Notes: a model not told the origin generated them from the sequence alone. DNA of 64,000 nucleotides from UBA4729 sp038236865 (GCA_038236865.1 JBBRZI010000002.1:28024-92023), one strand, 5' to 3'; counted from the first letter of the stretch, positions 24,767 to 33,816 are shown. Made by a program: numbers and translations.

Positions 24767-24940
24767 ATGAACATTGATCCGGCCGCCGCCGAACTACCTT
24801 GCAAAGATAAGTTGGCGTTTGACACGCGCAAACAAGCTGAAACGACCGCTACTGTGGTGGAGTACCGTTACGGCAGCACGGTGCAGGCTTACCTGTGCCA
24901 ACATTGCCAGCTGTGGCATCTCTCGAGCAATGCGGCCTAG
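24767..24940 (+). CDS. 57-residue putative zinc-ribbon protein
   Basis: 57 residues beginning MNIDPAAAELPCKDK. CQHC near residues 46-49 with a following H (CQLWH), plus an upstream Cys in LPCKDK, could form a small zinc-binding knuckle. TATACT at 24755-24760 lies exactly 6 nt before the ATG and no Shine-Dalgarno is present, matching the leaderless pattern seen elsewhere. The gene lies 20 nt after the efflux pump. Similar small zinc-ribbon proteins are common but of unknown role. Confidence 0.6.
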   Translation: MNIDPAAAELPCKDKLAFDTRKQAETTATVVEYRYGSTVQAYLCQHCQLWHLSSNAA

Positions 24941-25038
24941 GCCGTAAACCCGTCCATGATGCAGTTCATTCACCAAGCGGATTTTTATTGCGGTAATTGC
25001 TTGACCTGCATGGTGCCAACCGCTAGGCTGAGAGGAGT

Positions 25039-26322
25039 ATGCCGAATTCATTCAATAAAGCTAAAAAGTTTGTCAGTAAAACTCTACAACTACCATTTCG
25101 GGCCGATAAAGACCTCACGCCCGACGACGTGCGCGCGGCCCGTCAGCATATTCGGGAGTATTGGCCCCATGTTGAGCGCTTCCACCCCAAGGACGATGAA
25201 AGCCTGCTAGGTTTGCCCAAGCCGTACCTGGTGCCGTCTTATACCGAAAAAACCGGCTTCGACTACAACGAGCTGTACTACTGGGACAGTTACTTCATGG
25301 TGCAGGGCATGCTCGATCGTCAACACCAAGATCTGGTCAGCGGTATTTTAGAAGACTTGATGGCGCTGTTTACGCGCTTTAAAATAATCCCTAACGCGTC
25401 GCGCACCTACCTGATGGGCCGATCGCAGCCGCCATTTTTAACGACCTTTATTTTTGATATCTACGAGGCTTACGATCCCGGTATCAAATGGTTCAAGCCC
25501 GCCATCGAGCTCGCGAAGCAGGAGTATCAAACGGTGTGGTTGGGCGTCAAAAAACCCCATGAGCGCAATGTGCACAGGGGTCTCAGCCGCTACTATGACA
25601 TCAACTACCTGCACGATTTGGCGGAAGCCGAGAGTGGTTGGGATATGACACCCCGCTTTAACCGCCGGGCCCTTAATTTCTTGCCGGTGGATTTAAATGC
25701 GCTACTCTACAAATATGAGACCGACTTTGCCCGGGCCGCGATCATCCTGGGCGATAAGGCTGAAGCTGCTGTTTGGGATGCCGCCGCGAGCGAGCGCAAA
25801 GCGACAATGAACGGATTGATGTGGGACCGTATGCGCGGCATGTATTACGACTATAATTACGTAAAAGGTCGGCGCAGCAGCACGAGCAGCCTCGCTGCTT
25901 ACTTCCCAATGTGGGCTGGCATGGTCACGGATAAACAAGCCGCTTCTCTCGTGAAGGCGCTCCGCCGGTTCGAAAACAAGGGCGGCCTCGCTACCACCGA
26001 TTCGTTGCCAGTCGGCCAGTTTGTGCTTGGCAGCATGCCAACCCAATGGGCTTACCCCAACGGTTGGGCACCACTGCACTATATTGTCATTAAGGGCCTC
26101 GAGCGCTATGGCTACCACGCCGACGCCCGCCGCATTGCCATGAAGTGGCTCAAGACCAACCTTAATTGGTACAACAACCACGGCGTCTTCCTGGAGAAGT
26201 ACAATGTTGTTTCCCCGGATAAGCCGCCCCTCAAGGGCGTCTACCCGTCTCAGGAAGGGTTTGGCTGGACTAACGGCGTGTTTGAACGCCTGTGCCAAGA
26301 TTACGTCGATCGTCCGCTATAA
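25039..26322 (+). CDS. Glycoside hydrolase family 37 (trehalase-like) enzyme
   Basis: 427 residues from ATG 25039 behind GAGAGGAG. GH37 landmarks: YYWDSYFMVQGML (signature 1 region), NASRTYLMGRSQPP, AESGWDMTPRF carrying the probable catalytic acid Asp, QWAYPNGWAP (signature 2), FLEKYNV, and QEGFGWTNGVFE near the end. Trehalases hydrolyse trehalose to two glucoses. It is shorter than typical enzymes (about 500-550). Signature 1 has EKTGF instead of PGGRF, and signature 2 has Ala where Asp is usual, so substrate use may differ. With no signal peptide it should be cytosolic, possibly feeding glucose into glycolysis. Confidence 0.85.
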   Translation: MPNSFNKAKKFVSKTLQLPFRADKDLTPDDVRAARQHIREYWPHVERFHPKDDESLLGLPKPYLVPSYTEKTGFDYNELYYWDSYFMVQGMLDRQHQDLVSGILEDLMALFTRFKIIPNASRTYLMGRSQPPFLTTFIFDIYEAYDPGIKWFKPAIELAKQEYQTVWLGVKKPHERNVHRGLSRYYDINYLHDLAEAESGWDMTPRFNRRALNFLPVDLNALLYKYETDFARAAIILGDKAEAAVWDAAASERKATMNGLMWDRMRGMYYDYNYVKGRRSSTSSLAAYFPMWAGMVTDKQAASLVKALRRFENKGGLATTDSLPVGQFVLGSMPTQWAYPNGWAPLHYIVIKGLERYGYHADARRIAMKWLKTNLNWYNNHGVFLEKYNVVSPDKPPLKGVYPSQEGFGWTNGVFERLCQDYVDRPL

Positions 26323-26353
26323 TTGAAGCCTAATCCATAAGGAGGGAAGTACT

Positions 26354-26770
26354 ATGTCCGTGATTGATTGCCCATTTTGCAACCCGCAAGAGAGAGTGTT
26401 ATTAGAAAACGGCCAGGCCCAGGCCATGCTGAGCGATCCGCGCAAAGTGCCTGGCCACTTTTTAGTCATGCCTAAACGCCACGTCGAAAAGCCTTGGGAG
26501 TTAACCGAACTCGAACTCAAGAATATTTTTGATTTGATTTATGACATCCAGCAGCGCGTTATCGGTGCGCTCGGCGAGGGTTGTGACATCCGGCAGAACT
26601 ACCGGCCGTACCTCAACCAAGACGCTCTCAAAGTAAACCATCTAACCTTTCATGTCATTCCTCGGTCCGAGAACGATTATCTTTACACCGTGTCCGAAAA
26701 ATTTGAAGCCGATCTGTTTGCCGAACTCGATGATGTCGAACGCGAAGCGGTCGCTAAACTCTTCAAATAA
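26354..26770 (+). CDS. HIT-family protein with altered catalytic triad
   Basis: 138 residues. N-terminal CPFC, PGHFLVMPKRH, and the HIT triad region VNHLTFHVIPR. Canonical HIT enzymes have H-x-H-x-H, with the middle His as nucleophile; here it reads His96-Leu-Thr98-Phe-His100, so the nucleophile position is Thr (codon ACC). It may bind nucleotides without hydrolysing them, or use another residue. TATAAT upstream and GGAGGG before the ATG give a normal promoter and ribosome binding site. The Nudix gene follows by 1 nt, so the pair is likely co-expressed in nucleotide metabolism. Confidence 0.85.
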   Translation: MSVIDCPFCNPQERVLLENGQAQAMLSDPRKVPGHFLVMPKRHVEKPWELTELELKNIFDLIYDIQQRVIGALGEGCDIRQNYRPYLNQDALKVNHLTFHVIPRSENDYLYTVSEKFEADLFAELDDVEREAVAKLFK

Positions 26771-26771
26771 G

Positions 26772-27233
26772 ATGAAGCAAAGCGCCGGTTTACTCGTCTT
26801 TCGACGTTTGGATGATAGGGTCGAGGTGTTGCTGGTACACCCCGCCGGACCGATATATGGCCACAAAGATACCTGGTCGATCCCGAAAGGCGAACTGGAC
26901 GCCGGTGAGAACCATGTGGCAGCTGCCTACCGCGAGTTCAAGGAAGAGGTTGGGGTCGTGCCGCCGCCGGGTGAACTCATCGATCTGGGCACCCACAAGC
27001 AAACGAACGGCAAACTTAACTTTATTTGGGCGGTCGGGGGAGATATCGACATCACGCAGTTTTCGAGTAATAATTTTTCGATGGAGTGGCCGCCCAAAAC
27101 GGGCTTGGTCCAAGAATTCCCCGAGAATGACCGGGCTGCATGGTTTACTATTGCTGCCGCCCGGCCAAAAATATTTGCCTCACAAAGTGTGTTTATTGAT
27201 CGCCTGATTGCCCACCTCGGGCTTACTAATTAA
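26772..27233 (+). CDS. Nudix hydrolase
   Basis: 153 residues from ATG 26772, directly after the HIT gene stop. The Nudix box PKGELDAGENHVAAAYREFK continues EEVG and keeps G-x5-E, the RE pair and EE. DTWSIPKGE and FIWAVGGD are typical of Ap4A or (di)nucleotide-cleaving Nudix proteins that are paired with HIT proteins. The 3' end overlaps the convergent DUF2127 gene by 8 nt. Confidence 0.88.
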   Translation: MKQSAGLLVFRRLDDRVEVLLVHPAGPIYGHKDTWSIPKGELDAGENHVAAAYREFKEEVGVVPPPGELIDLGTHKQTNGKLNFIWAVGGDIDITQFSSNNFSMEWPPKTGLVQEFPENDRAAWFTIAAARPKIFASQSVFIDRLIAHLGLTN

Positions 27234-28068
27234 TCGGTGTGGCTTCTGAGCCGGGCGAGGCCCGCTCAATCGCTGCCCAGCCGCTGTCCCGCTGCCGCGC
27301 CGCCGCCTCGTGCGCGCCGCCGCCGCGGATGCCAAGCAGGCGCTTGGCGTAGAGCAGATACCCGGCGATGGCGAGATTAATGACGAGCGTGAGTACTTTG
27401 AAGATCGTGAAGTGGTGCGTCAGTTCGTAGACTTCGAGTGGTAGGAGCGAGATTGTTGCCAGAAACGTCAGGTATTCGGCCCAGCGCTTGGCTTGCCACA
27501 AACCAACGGCTTCAATCGCTTCAAGGGTAGCGTACGCCAGCAGCAATAGGGCGGTTGTGTTCAGGTGGGCCGGAGTAATCGTAAACACGTGTGAAAACTT
27601 ATTTAGATAAGGATGCGCCACGGTCGGACCTTGCACGCCGCCTTGTATGGCAGTCAACACCTGGGCATATATGTGCTGCAGTTGTTGTTCGTGGCCCTTA
27701 AACACCAAGATTACAGCCGCCAGCGCACTAAAAATTACGACGTGAAACGCTCGGTCGATTGCAATCAGCCGGAGCACGTAGCGATCGCGTAAAGGTTTGC
27801 CGCGCAGTGGTAAATCGACTGCCGCGCGCTTGGGCGGGTACGGCTCGGTCGGGTGCTGCGGCAGCGGCAACGGCAGCCACGAATCACAGCGCAAACAGCG
27901 GTACCAGCGTAGCCCGCCGGATTCGCGTGCAAATATGTTGTCACTGGCGCGCAGTTTGCTGGCATTTGTCCCCAGTAGCTCGTGACCCAAAATGGCGCAG
28001 TCAAGCAATTCATAGCGCAAACGCGGGCGGAAGCGCCGCAATTGCTCAGTACCTGGTGGGTTTTTCAT
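27226..28068 (-). CDS. DUF2127-type membrane protein with N-terminal zinc-knuckle region
   Basis: 280 residues from ATG 28068. TACTGT at 28075-28080 lies 6 nt before the ATG on this strand with no Shine-Dalgarno (leaderless pattern). The N-terminal 95 residues contain WYRCLRCDSWLP, a likely zinc-binding CxxC. Four hydrophobic segments follow, including AFHVVIFSALAAVILVF, and the DUF2127 hallmark AIEAVGLWQAKRWAEYLTFL. The last about 30 residues are basic and Ala-rich. Function unknown. Confidence 0.78.
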   Translation of the reverse strand: MKNPPGTEQLRRFRPRLRYELLDCAILGHELLGTNASKLRASDNIFARESGGLRWYRCLRCDSWLPLPLPQHPTEPYPPKRAAVDLPLRGKPLRDRYVLRLIAIDRAFHVVIFSALAAVILVFKGHEQQLQHIYAQVLTAIQGGVQGPTVAHPYLNKFSHVFTITPAHLNTTALLLLAYATLEAIEAVGLWQAKRWAEYLTFLATISLLPLEVYELTHHFTIFKVLTLVINLAIAGYLLYAKRLLGIRGGGAHEAAARQRDSGWAAIERASPGSEATPIN

Positions 28069-28430
28069 CAACACACAGTAGCATATCGAAACAGCTATGT
28101 ACTAGATGAAATTGGGAGACTATCCCCTCATAGCAGGTAATGAGATATAACCTCTTTACTGAAAAGGTTTTGAATGATTTGGATAACTGTTATGACGAGT
28201 ATTGGTCTAGCTGCACGGGCATACCTTTACGTACATGTTAGAAATGACCGAGCACACAGGTTCGATGTCTACGCTATGTGTAGCAAAAAAGCATATGATA
28301 AAACTATTGATTATGTTGATTCGCAAACTCAAAAAAATGCATATTCACTTGAGTGCTCAAACTGCATACGAACTCACTGAGTCTTGCCGGACGATAAAGT
28401 TACAAACGAAAGGGTCCTATAATGGGCAGC
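28069..28430. other. AT-rich intergenic region between divergent genes
   Basis: Contains the divergent promoters of DUF2127 (28075-28080, minus) and the HD protein (28418-28423, plus). A 68-codon frame at 28174-28380 has GAAAAGG 6 nt before its ATG, but its composition is unlike the neighbouring genes and I see no family. I leave it as doubtful rather than annotate it. Confidence 0.4.
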
Positions 28431-29027
28431 ATGCAGTATTCATTTGCCGATATTACAGCCCTCCACAAAAAATACGCTCCCAGCGATGAAGTCTATGACT
28501 TAGTGTTCACGCACTGTCAAATCATCTATGACATTGCCCTCCAACTTATTGAAAAAAACAGCGTCGCTATCGACCGCGAGCTGGTAAGAGCCGGTGCGTT
28601 GCTGCACGACATCGGTGTCTACCCACTGTTTGGGAGTAATGGCAAATTGCGCCCAAACGTGCAGTACATTACCCATGGCATTGAGGGTGAGAAAATTCTA
28701 AAAAAAGAAAACTTTCCGGAAGCAATCTGGCGCTTCGCCGCCCATCACACTGGAGTCGGCCTAACCAAACAAGACGTCATCAACCAAAAGTTACCCTTAC
28801 CAGCTGCAAACTACCTGGCAGAGTCTAATGAAGAGCTGCTGATCATGTACGCTGATAAGTTTCATTCCAAAACAACCCCACCCTACTTCAACAGTTACGA
28901 GTGGTACCGGCAGGATATCGCGAAGTTCGGAAACGACAAAGTTGTAAAGTTTGATCAAATGGCTACAAAGTTCGGAGTGCCCAGTTTGCAACCCTTGAGC
29001 GAAAAGTATTCCGTCGCAATCAGATAA
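28431..29027 (+). CDS. HD-domain phosphohydrolase
   Basis: 198 residues from ATG 28431; TATAAT (28418-28423) lies 7 nt before it, so the ATG at 28422 inside the -10 box cannot be the start. HD residues: His in VFTHCQIIYDIA, the HD pair in GALLHDIGVYP, HGIEGEKIL and HHTG, then Asp in MYADKFHSK. The family contains metal-dependent phosphohydrolases acting on nucleotides such as dNTPs or (p)ppGpp. The specific substrate is unknown. A terminator follows. Confidence 0.85.
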   Translation: MQYSFADITALHKKYAPSDEVYDLVFTHCQIIYDIALQLIEKNSVAIDRELVRAGALLHDIGVYPLFGSNGKLRPNVQYITHGIEGEKILKKENFPEAIWRFAAHHTGVGLTKQDVINQKLPLPAANYLAESNEELLIMYADKFHSKTTPPYFNSYEWYRQDIAKFGNDKVVKFDQMATKFGVPSLQPLSEKYSVAIR

Positions 29028-29067
29028 TTCCCTATAATCCCTACCCGACTACATAGGCGGACTTACA

Positions 29068-29087
29068 TAACAGCGTTACTGTTTTTT
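29068..29087 (+). terminator. Small Rho-independent terminator
   Basis: AACAG, a 5-nt loop, CTGTT and TTTTT, 41 nt after the HD gene. The stem is short. Confidence 0.55.
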
Positions 29088-29161
29088 GAAGCCCCCTTCC
29101 AATCCACGTGTTTTGTATCGATGAGACGTTAGCGCTCAATGCGGGTCTGGTCGGAAGTGTT

Positions 29162-30568
29162 TTATTGCGGCTTATAGGGCGAAGTGAAGAGCGCGGTTAG
29201 GCCGCCCAGCTTTGAAGGTCGAGCCGGCAAGGTCGGGGTGCTCGTTTTTTGGTAAACGTCCGGGAAAACGATGTCGGCGTGATAGTCTGCCCGTAGTTTT
29301 TCATAACCTGCTTGGTTATAGATATCCCAGAATTCAGCCCTGGTGTAATAGGCGTGGGCGTACAACACCTTGCGTCCGCCCAACGCAAAAACGGTGGCTT
29401 CGAGCCCTCGATTTCGCTCGCTGAAATTAATTTCAGAAGGCTTCATTTCTCCCCAAACTCCAACATTGATGACCAAATCCGTCGCCAGCGCCGCCGGTGA
29501 CAACGTACCGAGCGCCGCCGGCTTCAGCGGACAGAGCCATAAGGGGTAAATGTTAAGTTCGGTGTCGGCAAATTCCAAGAACTTGGTCACGTTTTGTCTG
29601 GGCAAACACAGGTCCTGCGCCAGGTAGACGTAGCCATAATTGGAGCCATGTAATAACTTAAACAGGGTTCTGGTACTTAGGAGACCCGCCACCACTAGCC
29701 GCGTCAAGCGATTAAAGGGTACTCGATTAAAACCAAGTTTCGCCACCCAAAAAGCCCCTTTGTCATATCTGAACAAGTAGTCTTTGAGCGGTATAAGTTC
29801 TTCGTAGAATGCAGGCTGGCGGCTGATGTGACGCGCGTGGATATAAAACCACTCATCCCTTAAACGACTGAGGCGCGTAACCGGCAGGTCGGCCGCGTTG
29901 GTATACGATCCGACCATAATCACGCCGTTGTCTTTTGAGAAGAGTATGCCATCGACGAAATCAGCCTCCGTTTGACAATATTTTTGAATGTCGGCAGTCG
30001 CCGCCTCAAAATTATCGACTGGATAGTAGGCGAGTTTTACGTAGGTTGCGGCCGGCACTAACTTGATTTTCAATAAGGTGAGTACGCCTAGTGAGCCAAA
30101 CGCGCACGCCAGCCCGGAGAATAAATCACTATGCTCTGTCGGTGAAACTACTATTTTTTCACCATCACCCAAAACAACCTCATATTCGAGGCAAGTTTCA
30201 TCGAAGGTGCCCCACTTAAACGAACTGCTCTCGCCCGACCCGCCCTGGACGGCACCGCCGACCGTAATACCTGGAAATTCAGCCACCATCGGCGGAATGA
30301 GGCCTTGTTTGGCGGTAGCTTTAACCAGTGCATCGAGTGCCACATTCGGCTCGACCAGCGCGTAGCCCTCAGTGTTATTAATCTCGATAATAGTAGCGAG
30401 TGCACTCACATCAACGTAGCGGAGCCCATTCGCCGTGAAGGGGCGCGTGGAGTTAGATGAGCCATGGTAGATCTTCGCTCGTTGCTTCGTGGTATAGTAG
30501 CCCTTTATTTGACTTTGGATGGTGCGCACTTTTGTATCATGGAGTGCCCGGAGTGTAGTGTTAAGCAT
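29162..30568 (-). CDS. FAD-binding oxidoreductase, DHCR24 (delta24-sterol reductase)-like
   Basis: 468 residues from ATG 30568; TACACT (30575-30580) lies 6 nt upstream on this strand, and an ATG two codons earlier falls next to that box. The N-terminal FAD domain of the PCMH type has VEPNVALDALVKA, FPGITVGGAVQGGSGESSSFKWG and YEVVLGDGE, then SDLFSGLACAFGSLGVLT. This pattern resembles the DHCR24/diminuto-like branch of FAD oxidases rather than glycolate oxidase. The C-terminal half is less conserved. There is no TM segment like that of the eukaryotic enzyme. The substrate in a bacterium without sterol genes in view is unknown; lipid or isoprenoid reduction is possible. Confidence 0.82.
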   Translation of the reverse strand: MLNTTLRALHDTKVRTIQSQIKGYYTTKQRAKIYHGSSNSTRPFTANGLRYVDVSALATIIEINNTEGYALVEPNVALDALVKATAKQGLIPPMVAEFPGITVGGAVQGGSGESSSFKWGTFDETCLEYEVVLGDGEKIVVSPTEHSDLFSGLACAFGSLGVLTLLKIKLVPAATYVKLAYYPVDNFEAATADIQKYCQTEADFVDGILFSKDNGVIMVGSYTNAADLPVTRLSRLRDEWFYIHARHISRQPAFYEELIPLKDYLFRYDKGAFWVAKLGFNRVPFNRLTRLVVAGLLSTRTLFKLLHGSNYGYVYLAQDLCLPRQNVTKFLEFADTELNIYPLWLCPLKPAALGTLSPAALATDLVINVGVWGEMKPSEINFSERNRGLEATVFALGGRKVLYAHAYYTRAEFWDIYNQAGYEKLRADYHADIVFPDVYQKTSTPTLPARPSKLGGLTALFTSPYKPQ

Positions 30569-30719
30569 AACCATAGTGTAGCGTAGTTATGCCAGGACCC
30601 TGATTTTGCCCGCTCAGCGCCAGCCGCCCAAACGTCGACTGGGTAGCAAGACAACTCTTTGGTGTCGGTCGATGATCTGACATTTCTAATTATTTCCGTA
30701 AACAGGTACACTTAAGTTT

Positions 30720-32168
30720 ATGAGTAAATACTACGTAACCACCTCTATTCCATACGTAAACGGCGAACCGCACCTCGGGCACGCCATGGAGTTTGTCATG
30801 GCCGATGTGTTGGCCCGCCAAGCCCGCCAGAACGGTGACGATGTCATCTTTAGCACCGGCAGTGATGAGCACGGCGGCAAGATCGCCGAAAAAGCCGCCG
30901 AACTCGGCCTTAAGCCAAAAGAACTGGCCGACAAAATGAGTGCCCGGTTTAGCGCCCTTGCCAAAAGCCTGAACATCAGCAACGACCGTTTTATCCGCAC
31001 GACCGACCCCGGCCACGAACAGCGCGCCCAATTAATTTGGCAAGCTTTGCAAAAAGATATTTACAAGTCAAAGTATGTTGGCTGGTACTGTACCGGCGAC
31101 GAAGAATTCTTTAGCGAAGCCCATGTTAAGGCTAATAACGGCGTCTGCCCCGACCATAACCGTCCGTACGAGAAAATCGAAGAAGAAAACTACTTTTTTA
31201 AGCTCAGCAACTACACGGCGCCTGTCCTCAAGGCGATTGAATCGAACGAGCTTTTGATCCTGCCAGCTGGCAAGCGCAACGAAATTCTCAGCTTGCTCAA
31301 TAGCGGCCTCGAGGACATTAGCGTGTCGCGGCCGAAGGATAAAATTAACTGGGGCATCCCCGTACCGGGCGATGACCACCAGGTGATGTACGTCTGGTTT
31401 GAAGCCCTGATGAACTACATTACAGTGCTCGGCTACCCCGAACACCAGGATTTTACCGACTATTGGCCAGCTGACGTGCAGGTTATTGGCAAAGGGATTT
31501 TGCGTTTTCACGCAGCCATCTGGCCGGCAATGTTGCTGGCGCTCGACCTGGAATTACCAAAGCTGCTCTACGTCCACGGCTACGTGACAGTTGATAATAA
31601 AAAAATGAGCAAGAGCTTGGGCAACGCTGTCTCGCCCGACGATGTCATCAAGAAGTATGGCACTGATCCGTTCCGCTATTTCTTCCTACGGCACATTCCC
31701 AGTTACAATGATGGTGACTTTAGTTGGGATACATTTGAAGCGGCCTATAACAACGAGCTCGCCAACGAACTTGGCAACGCCGTCCAACGGACTGTCGCCA
31801 TGATCACCAAATACCAGAATGGTATTATCGGTGATATTCCGGACTCTGAACACGACATGGCTCAGTACCAAGAGGCGATGGCTGTCTGCCGATTTGACCG
31901 CGCGCTCGATCACGTCTGGGAGCAGGTCCGCGGCCTCAATCAATACATCGACGAGGAAAAGCCATGGGCGATTGCCAAAACCGGCGACGAAGACCACTTG
32001 CGGGAAGTGCTGGCTTATTTGGCGAGTAATCTGCTCGAAATTGCTGGTTTGCTCGAACCACTCATGCCTGAAACCGCTTTGCGTATTCACAATGTCTTTG
32101 CCGAAGGTATCGTTCGGCCTATTCAAGGTACTCTATTTCCCAAGCAGGATGTGTCAGCTGGGGGGTAG
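30720..32168 (+). CDS. metG: Methionyl-tRNA synthetase
   Basis: 482 residues. It charges tRNA-Met with methionine in the cytosol. The class I signatures HLGH (18-21) and KMSKS (about 296-300) are present, and SDEHGGKIAEKA lies in the CP region. WYCTGDEEF has a reduced set of Cys, implying a zinc-poor knuckle. There is no C-terminal EMAPII/Trbp111-like domain, so this is the short form. TACACT at 30707-30712 lies 7 nt before ATG (leaderless pattern). tatD follows by 6 nt. Confidence 0.96.
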   Translation: MSKYYVTTSIPYVNGEPHLGHAMEFVMADVLARQARQNGDDVIFSTGSDEHGGKIAEKAAELGLKPKELADKMSARFSALAKSLNISNDRFIRTTDPGHEQRAQLIWQALQKDIYKSKYVGWYCTGDEEFFSEAHVKANNGVCPDHNRPYEKIEEENYFFKLSNYTAPVLKAIESNELLILPAGKRNEILSLLNSGLEDISVSRPKDKINWGIPVPGDDHQVMYVWFEALMNYITVLGYPEHQDFTDYWPADVQVIGKGILRFHAAIWPAMLLALDLELPKLLYVHGYVTVDNKKMSKSLGNAVSPDDVIKKYGTDPFRYFFLRHIPSYNDGDFSWDTFEAAYNNELANELGNAVQRTVAMITKYQNGIIGDIPDSEHDMAQYQEAMAVCRFDRALDHVWEQVRGLNQYIDEEKPWAIAKTGDEDHLREVLAYLASNLLEIAGLLEPLMPETALRIHNVFAEGIVRPIQGTLFPKQDVSAGG

Positions 32169-32174
32169 GAGCTG

Positions 32175-32999
32175 ATGGAATTCGTTGACACCCACTGCCA
32201 CATTCAGTCGGCTGGCGCGGCTAGTGGCGAACGGTCAACACGCGACATATGGGCCAAGGACAGTTCACTCACGGGCAGCGCGCTAGTTGAGCGGGCTAGC
32301 GCGGCCGGGGTTACTAGACTAATTTGTGTCGGCTGCGACTTGGCTGATAGCCAGCTGGCGATTGAGTTTGCCCAGAGCCATGCCAACTGTTGGGCTAGTA
32401 TTGGTATCCATCCCCATGAAACCAAGGATTACGCCCGGGACCAAGCTAAGCTCGACCGATTCGCCGCGCTCGTCGCTGAGCCCGGAGTCAGCGCCATCGG
32501 GGAGTGTGGGCTCGATTATTTCTACGGACATTCACCGCGGGCCGACCAGATAACGGTGCTCAGATTTCAAATCGAGCTGGCGATGGAGCATAATCTACCC
32601 CTGATCTTTCACGTCCGCGAGGCGTTTGACGATTTTTGGCCGATATTTGACAGCTACCGCGGCGGAACCCAAAAAATCCGCGGTGTACTGCACAGCTTTA
32701 CTGACAATCAGGCAAATTTAGAAAGGGCAATTGCGGGCGGGCTGTATGTCGGCGTAAACGGCATTGCGACATTTGCCAAAGACCCGGCTCAGATTTCGGT
32801 GTATCGCTCGATTCCGCTTGGTAATTTGCTGCTCGAAACGGACGCTCCTTTCTTGACACCTACCCCCTATCGTGGTAGTATAAACGAGCCTCTACATGTG
32901 TTAACTGTTGCAAAATTTCTAGCCGACCTCCAGCGGACTGATATATCAGCGCTTGCGACCGCTACTACCGCCAACGCACAGACACTGTTCGGCATTTGA
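32175..32999 (+). CDS. tatD: TatD-family metal-dependent deoxyribonuclease
   Basis: 274 residues. The TIM-barrel metal ligands are visible: DTHCHIQ (HxH) at the N-terminus, IGECGLDYF (Glu), IFHVREAF (His), VLHSFTDN (His), and ETDAPFLTP (Asp). TatD enzymes are 3'-5' exonucleases/DNases linked to oxidative DNA damage and nucleic-acid turnover. GTAGGAG precedes ATG 32175. metG-tatD is a common gene pair, supporting both assignments. The N-terminal third has an extra loop (about 12-35) compared with E. coli TatD. Confidence 0.94.
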   Translation: MEFVDTHCHIQSAGAASGERSTRDIWAKDSSLTGSALVERASAAGVTRLICVGCDLADSQLAIEFAQSHANCWASIGIHPHETKDYARDQAKLDRFAALVAEPGVSAIGECGLDYFYGHSPRADQITVLRFQIELAMEHNLPLIFHVREAFDDFWPIFDSYRGGTQKIRGVLHSFTDNQANLERAIAGGLYVGVNGIATFAKDPAQISVYRSIPLGNLLLETDAPFLTPTPYRGSINEPLHVLTVAKFLADLQRTDISALATATTANAQTLFGI

Positions 33000-33001
33000 G
33001 A

Positions 33002-33448
33002 ATGACTATGAGCAATACGTATCAATCACCAGAACAATCGGCCGATCAGGTTATCTCTATAGAAGCCCGTCGTCAGAGAACCTATCAAATGGCTCGTTAC
33101 AATGCGCAGAGAGGCTTAGCGGCAAATCTGGAGGTGTTACGGGCAGTGAACCAACTCAAGCTTGGACTGGGCGTGGCCGTCGTAGGGCAAATGACGGAGG
33201 CTTTAACCTCAGAATCACCTCTATTGACTCCAAATCAAGACCCCAAATTATCCCTTGTGCCTCGAGTACAGAATGTACCCGAAGCTGGGCCGTCAATTGA
33301 GGATTTCCTCGCCCCTGAACAGGCCACGTTTGGTGATTTTCAATTGGATAAAATTCGTCGAGAAATCAATGATGCTCACACGGAACAACAGGGTGGAGTC
33401 GACCGGTGGGCGGAACCGCAAAATGGTACTTTTAGGCAGGCAGCATGA
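33002..33448 (+). CDS. Small protein of unknown function
   Basis: 148 residues from ATG 33002 (33008 equally possible). No recognised family. It is soluble and helical-looking, with a basic first third (EARRQRTYQMARYNAQRG) and a Pro-rich middle. It begins just after the tatD stop and overlaps the next gene by 4 nt (ATGA), so it belongs to the metG-tatD transcript. Confidence 0.6.
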   Translation: MTMSNTYQSPEQSADQVISIEARRQRTYQMARYNAQRGLAANLEVLRAVNQLKLGLGVAVVGQMTEALTSESPLLTPNQDPKLSLVPRVQNVPEAGPSIEDFLAPEQATFGDFQLDKIRREINDAHTEQQGGVDRWAEPQNGTFRQAA

Positions 33449-33816
33449 GAATCCTATCACTGCTCGGCACCAACAAGCGGGTTGAACGCGAAGCCCAGGC
33501 GTACCGTGATTTAATTCACAAAGAAGCTAAAATTGGCGGCCAATTGTTTGGCCCCGTACCGGCTGGTCACCGCCGCGAATTCTTCTGTCTCGACGAATAC
33601 ACCTGGATTTGGCATGAAGAGTGGATCGATGAACAAAAGCAGCGCCGTATCGTTACGACCCGCTACGATGTGCGCGCCAACACCGTTCTCAAAGCCCAAG
33701 ACAATCAACCCTATCAGCCCGTACCATTTGCTGAAGCCGTCAACCTGTATCAAGCCGTTGAACTCTATGAAAAACGCGTCGACGAATTTTATAACTCACA
33801 AACTCAAGCCGCTTAG
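33445..33816 (+). CDS. Small protein of unknown function
   Basis: 123 residues, start overlapping the previous stop. I do not recognise the family. The sequence has an amphipathic N-terminal helix (NKRVEREAQAYRDLIHKEAK) and a compact aromatic core (FFCLDEYTWIWHEEWIDE) followed by RRIVTTRYDVRAN, which looks like a small folded alpha-beta domain. No TM or signal. The operon position between tatD and cysteine desulfurase gives no clear functional hint. Confidence 0.65.
   Translation: MRILSLLGTNKRVEREAQAYRDLIHKEAKIGGQLFGPVPAGHRREFFCLDEYTWIWHEEWIDEQKQRRIVTTRYDVRANTVLKAQDNQPYQPVPFAEAVNLYQAVELYEKRVDEFYNSQTQAA

Noticed and set aside
28174..28380. 68-codon frame with a possible ribosome binding site
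   Set aside because: AT-rich composition unlike neighbours, no family, and a competing overlapping frame; left as unresolved intergenic sequence.
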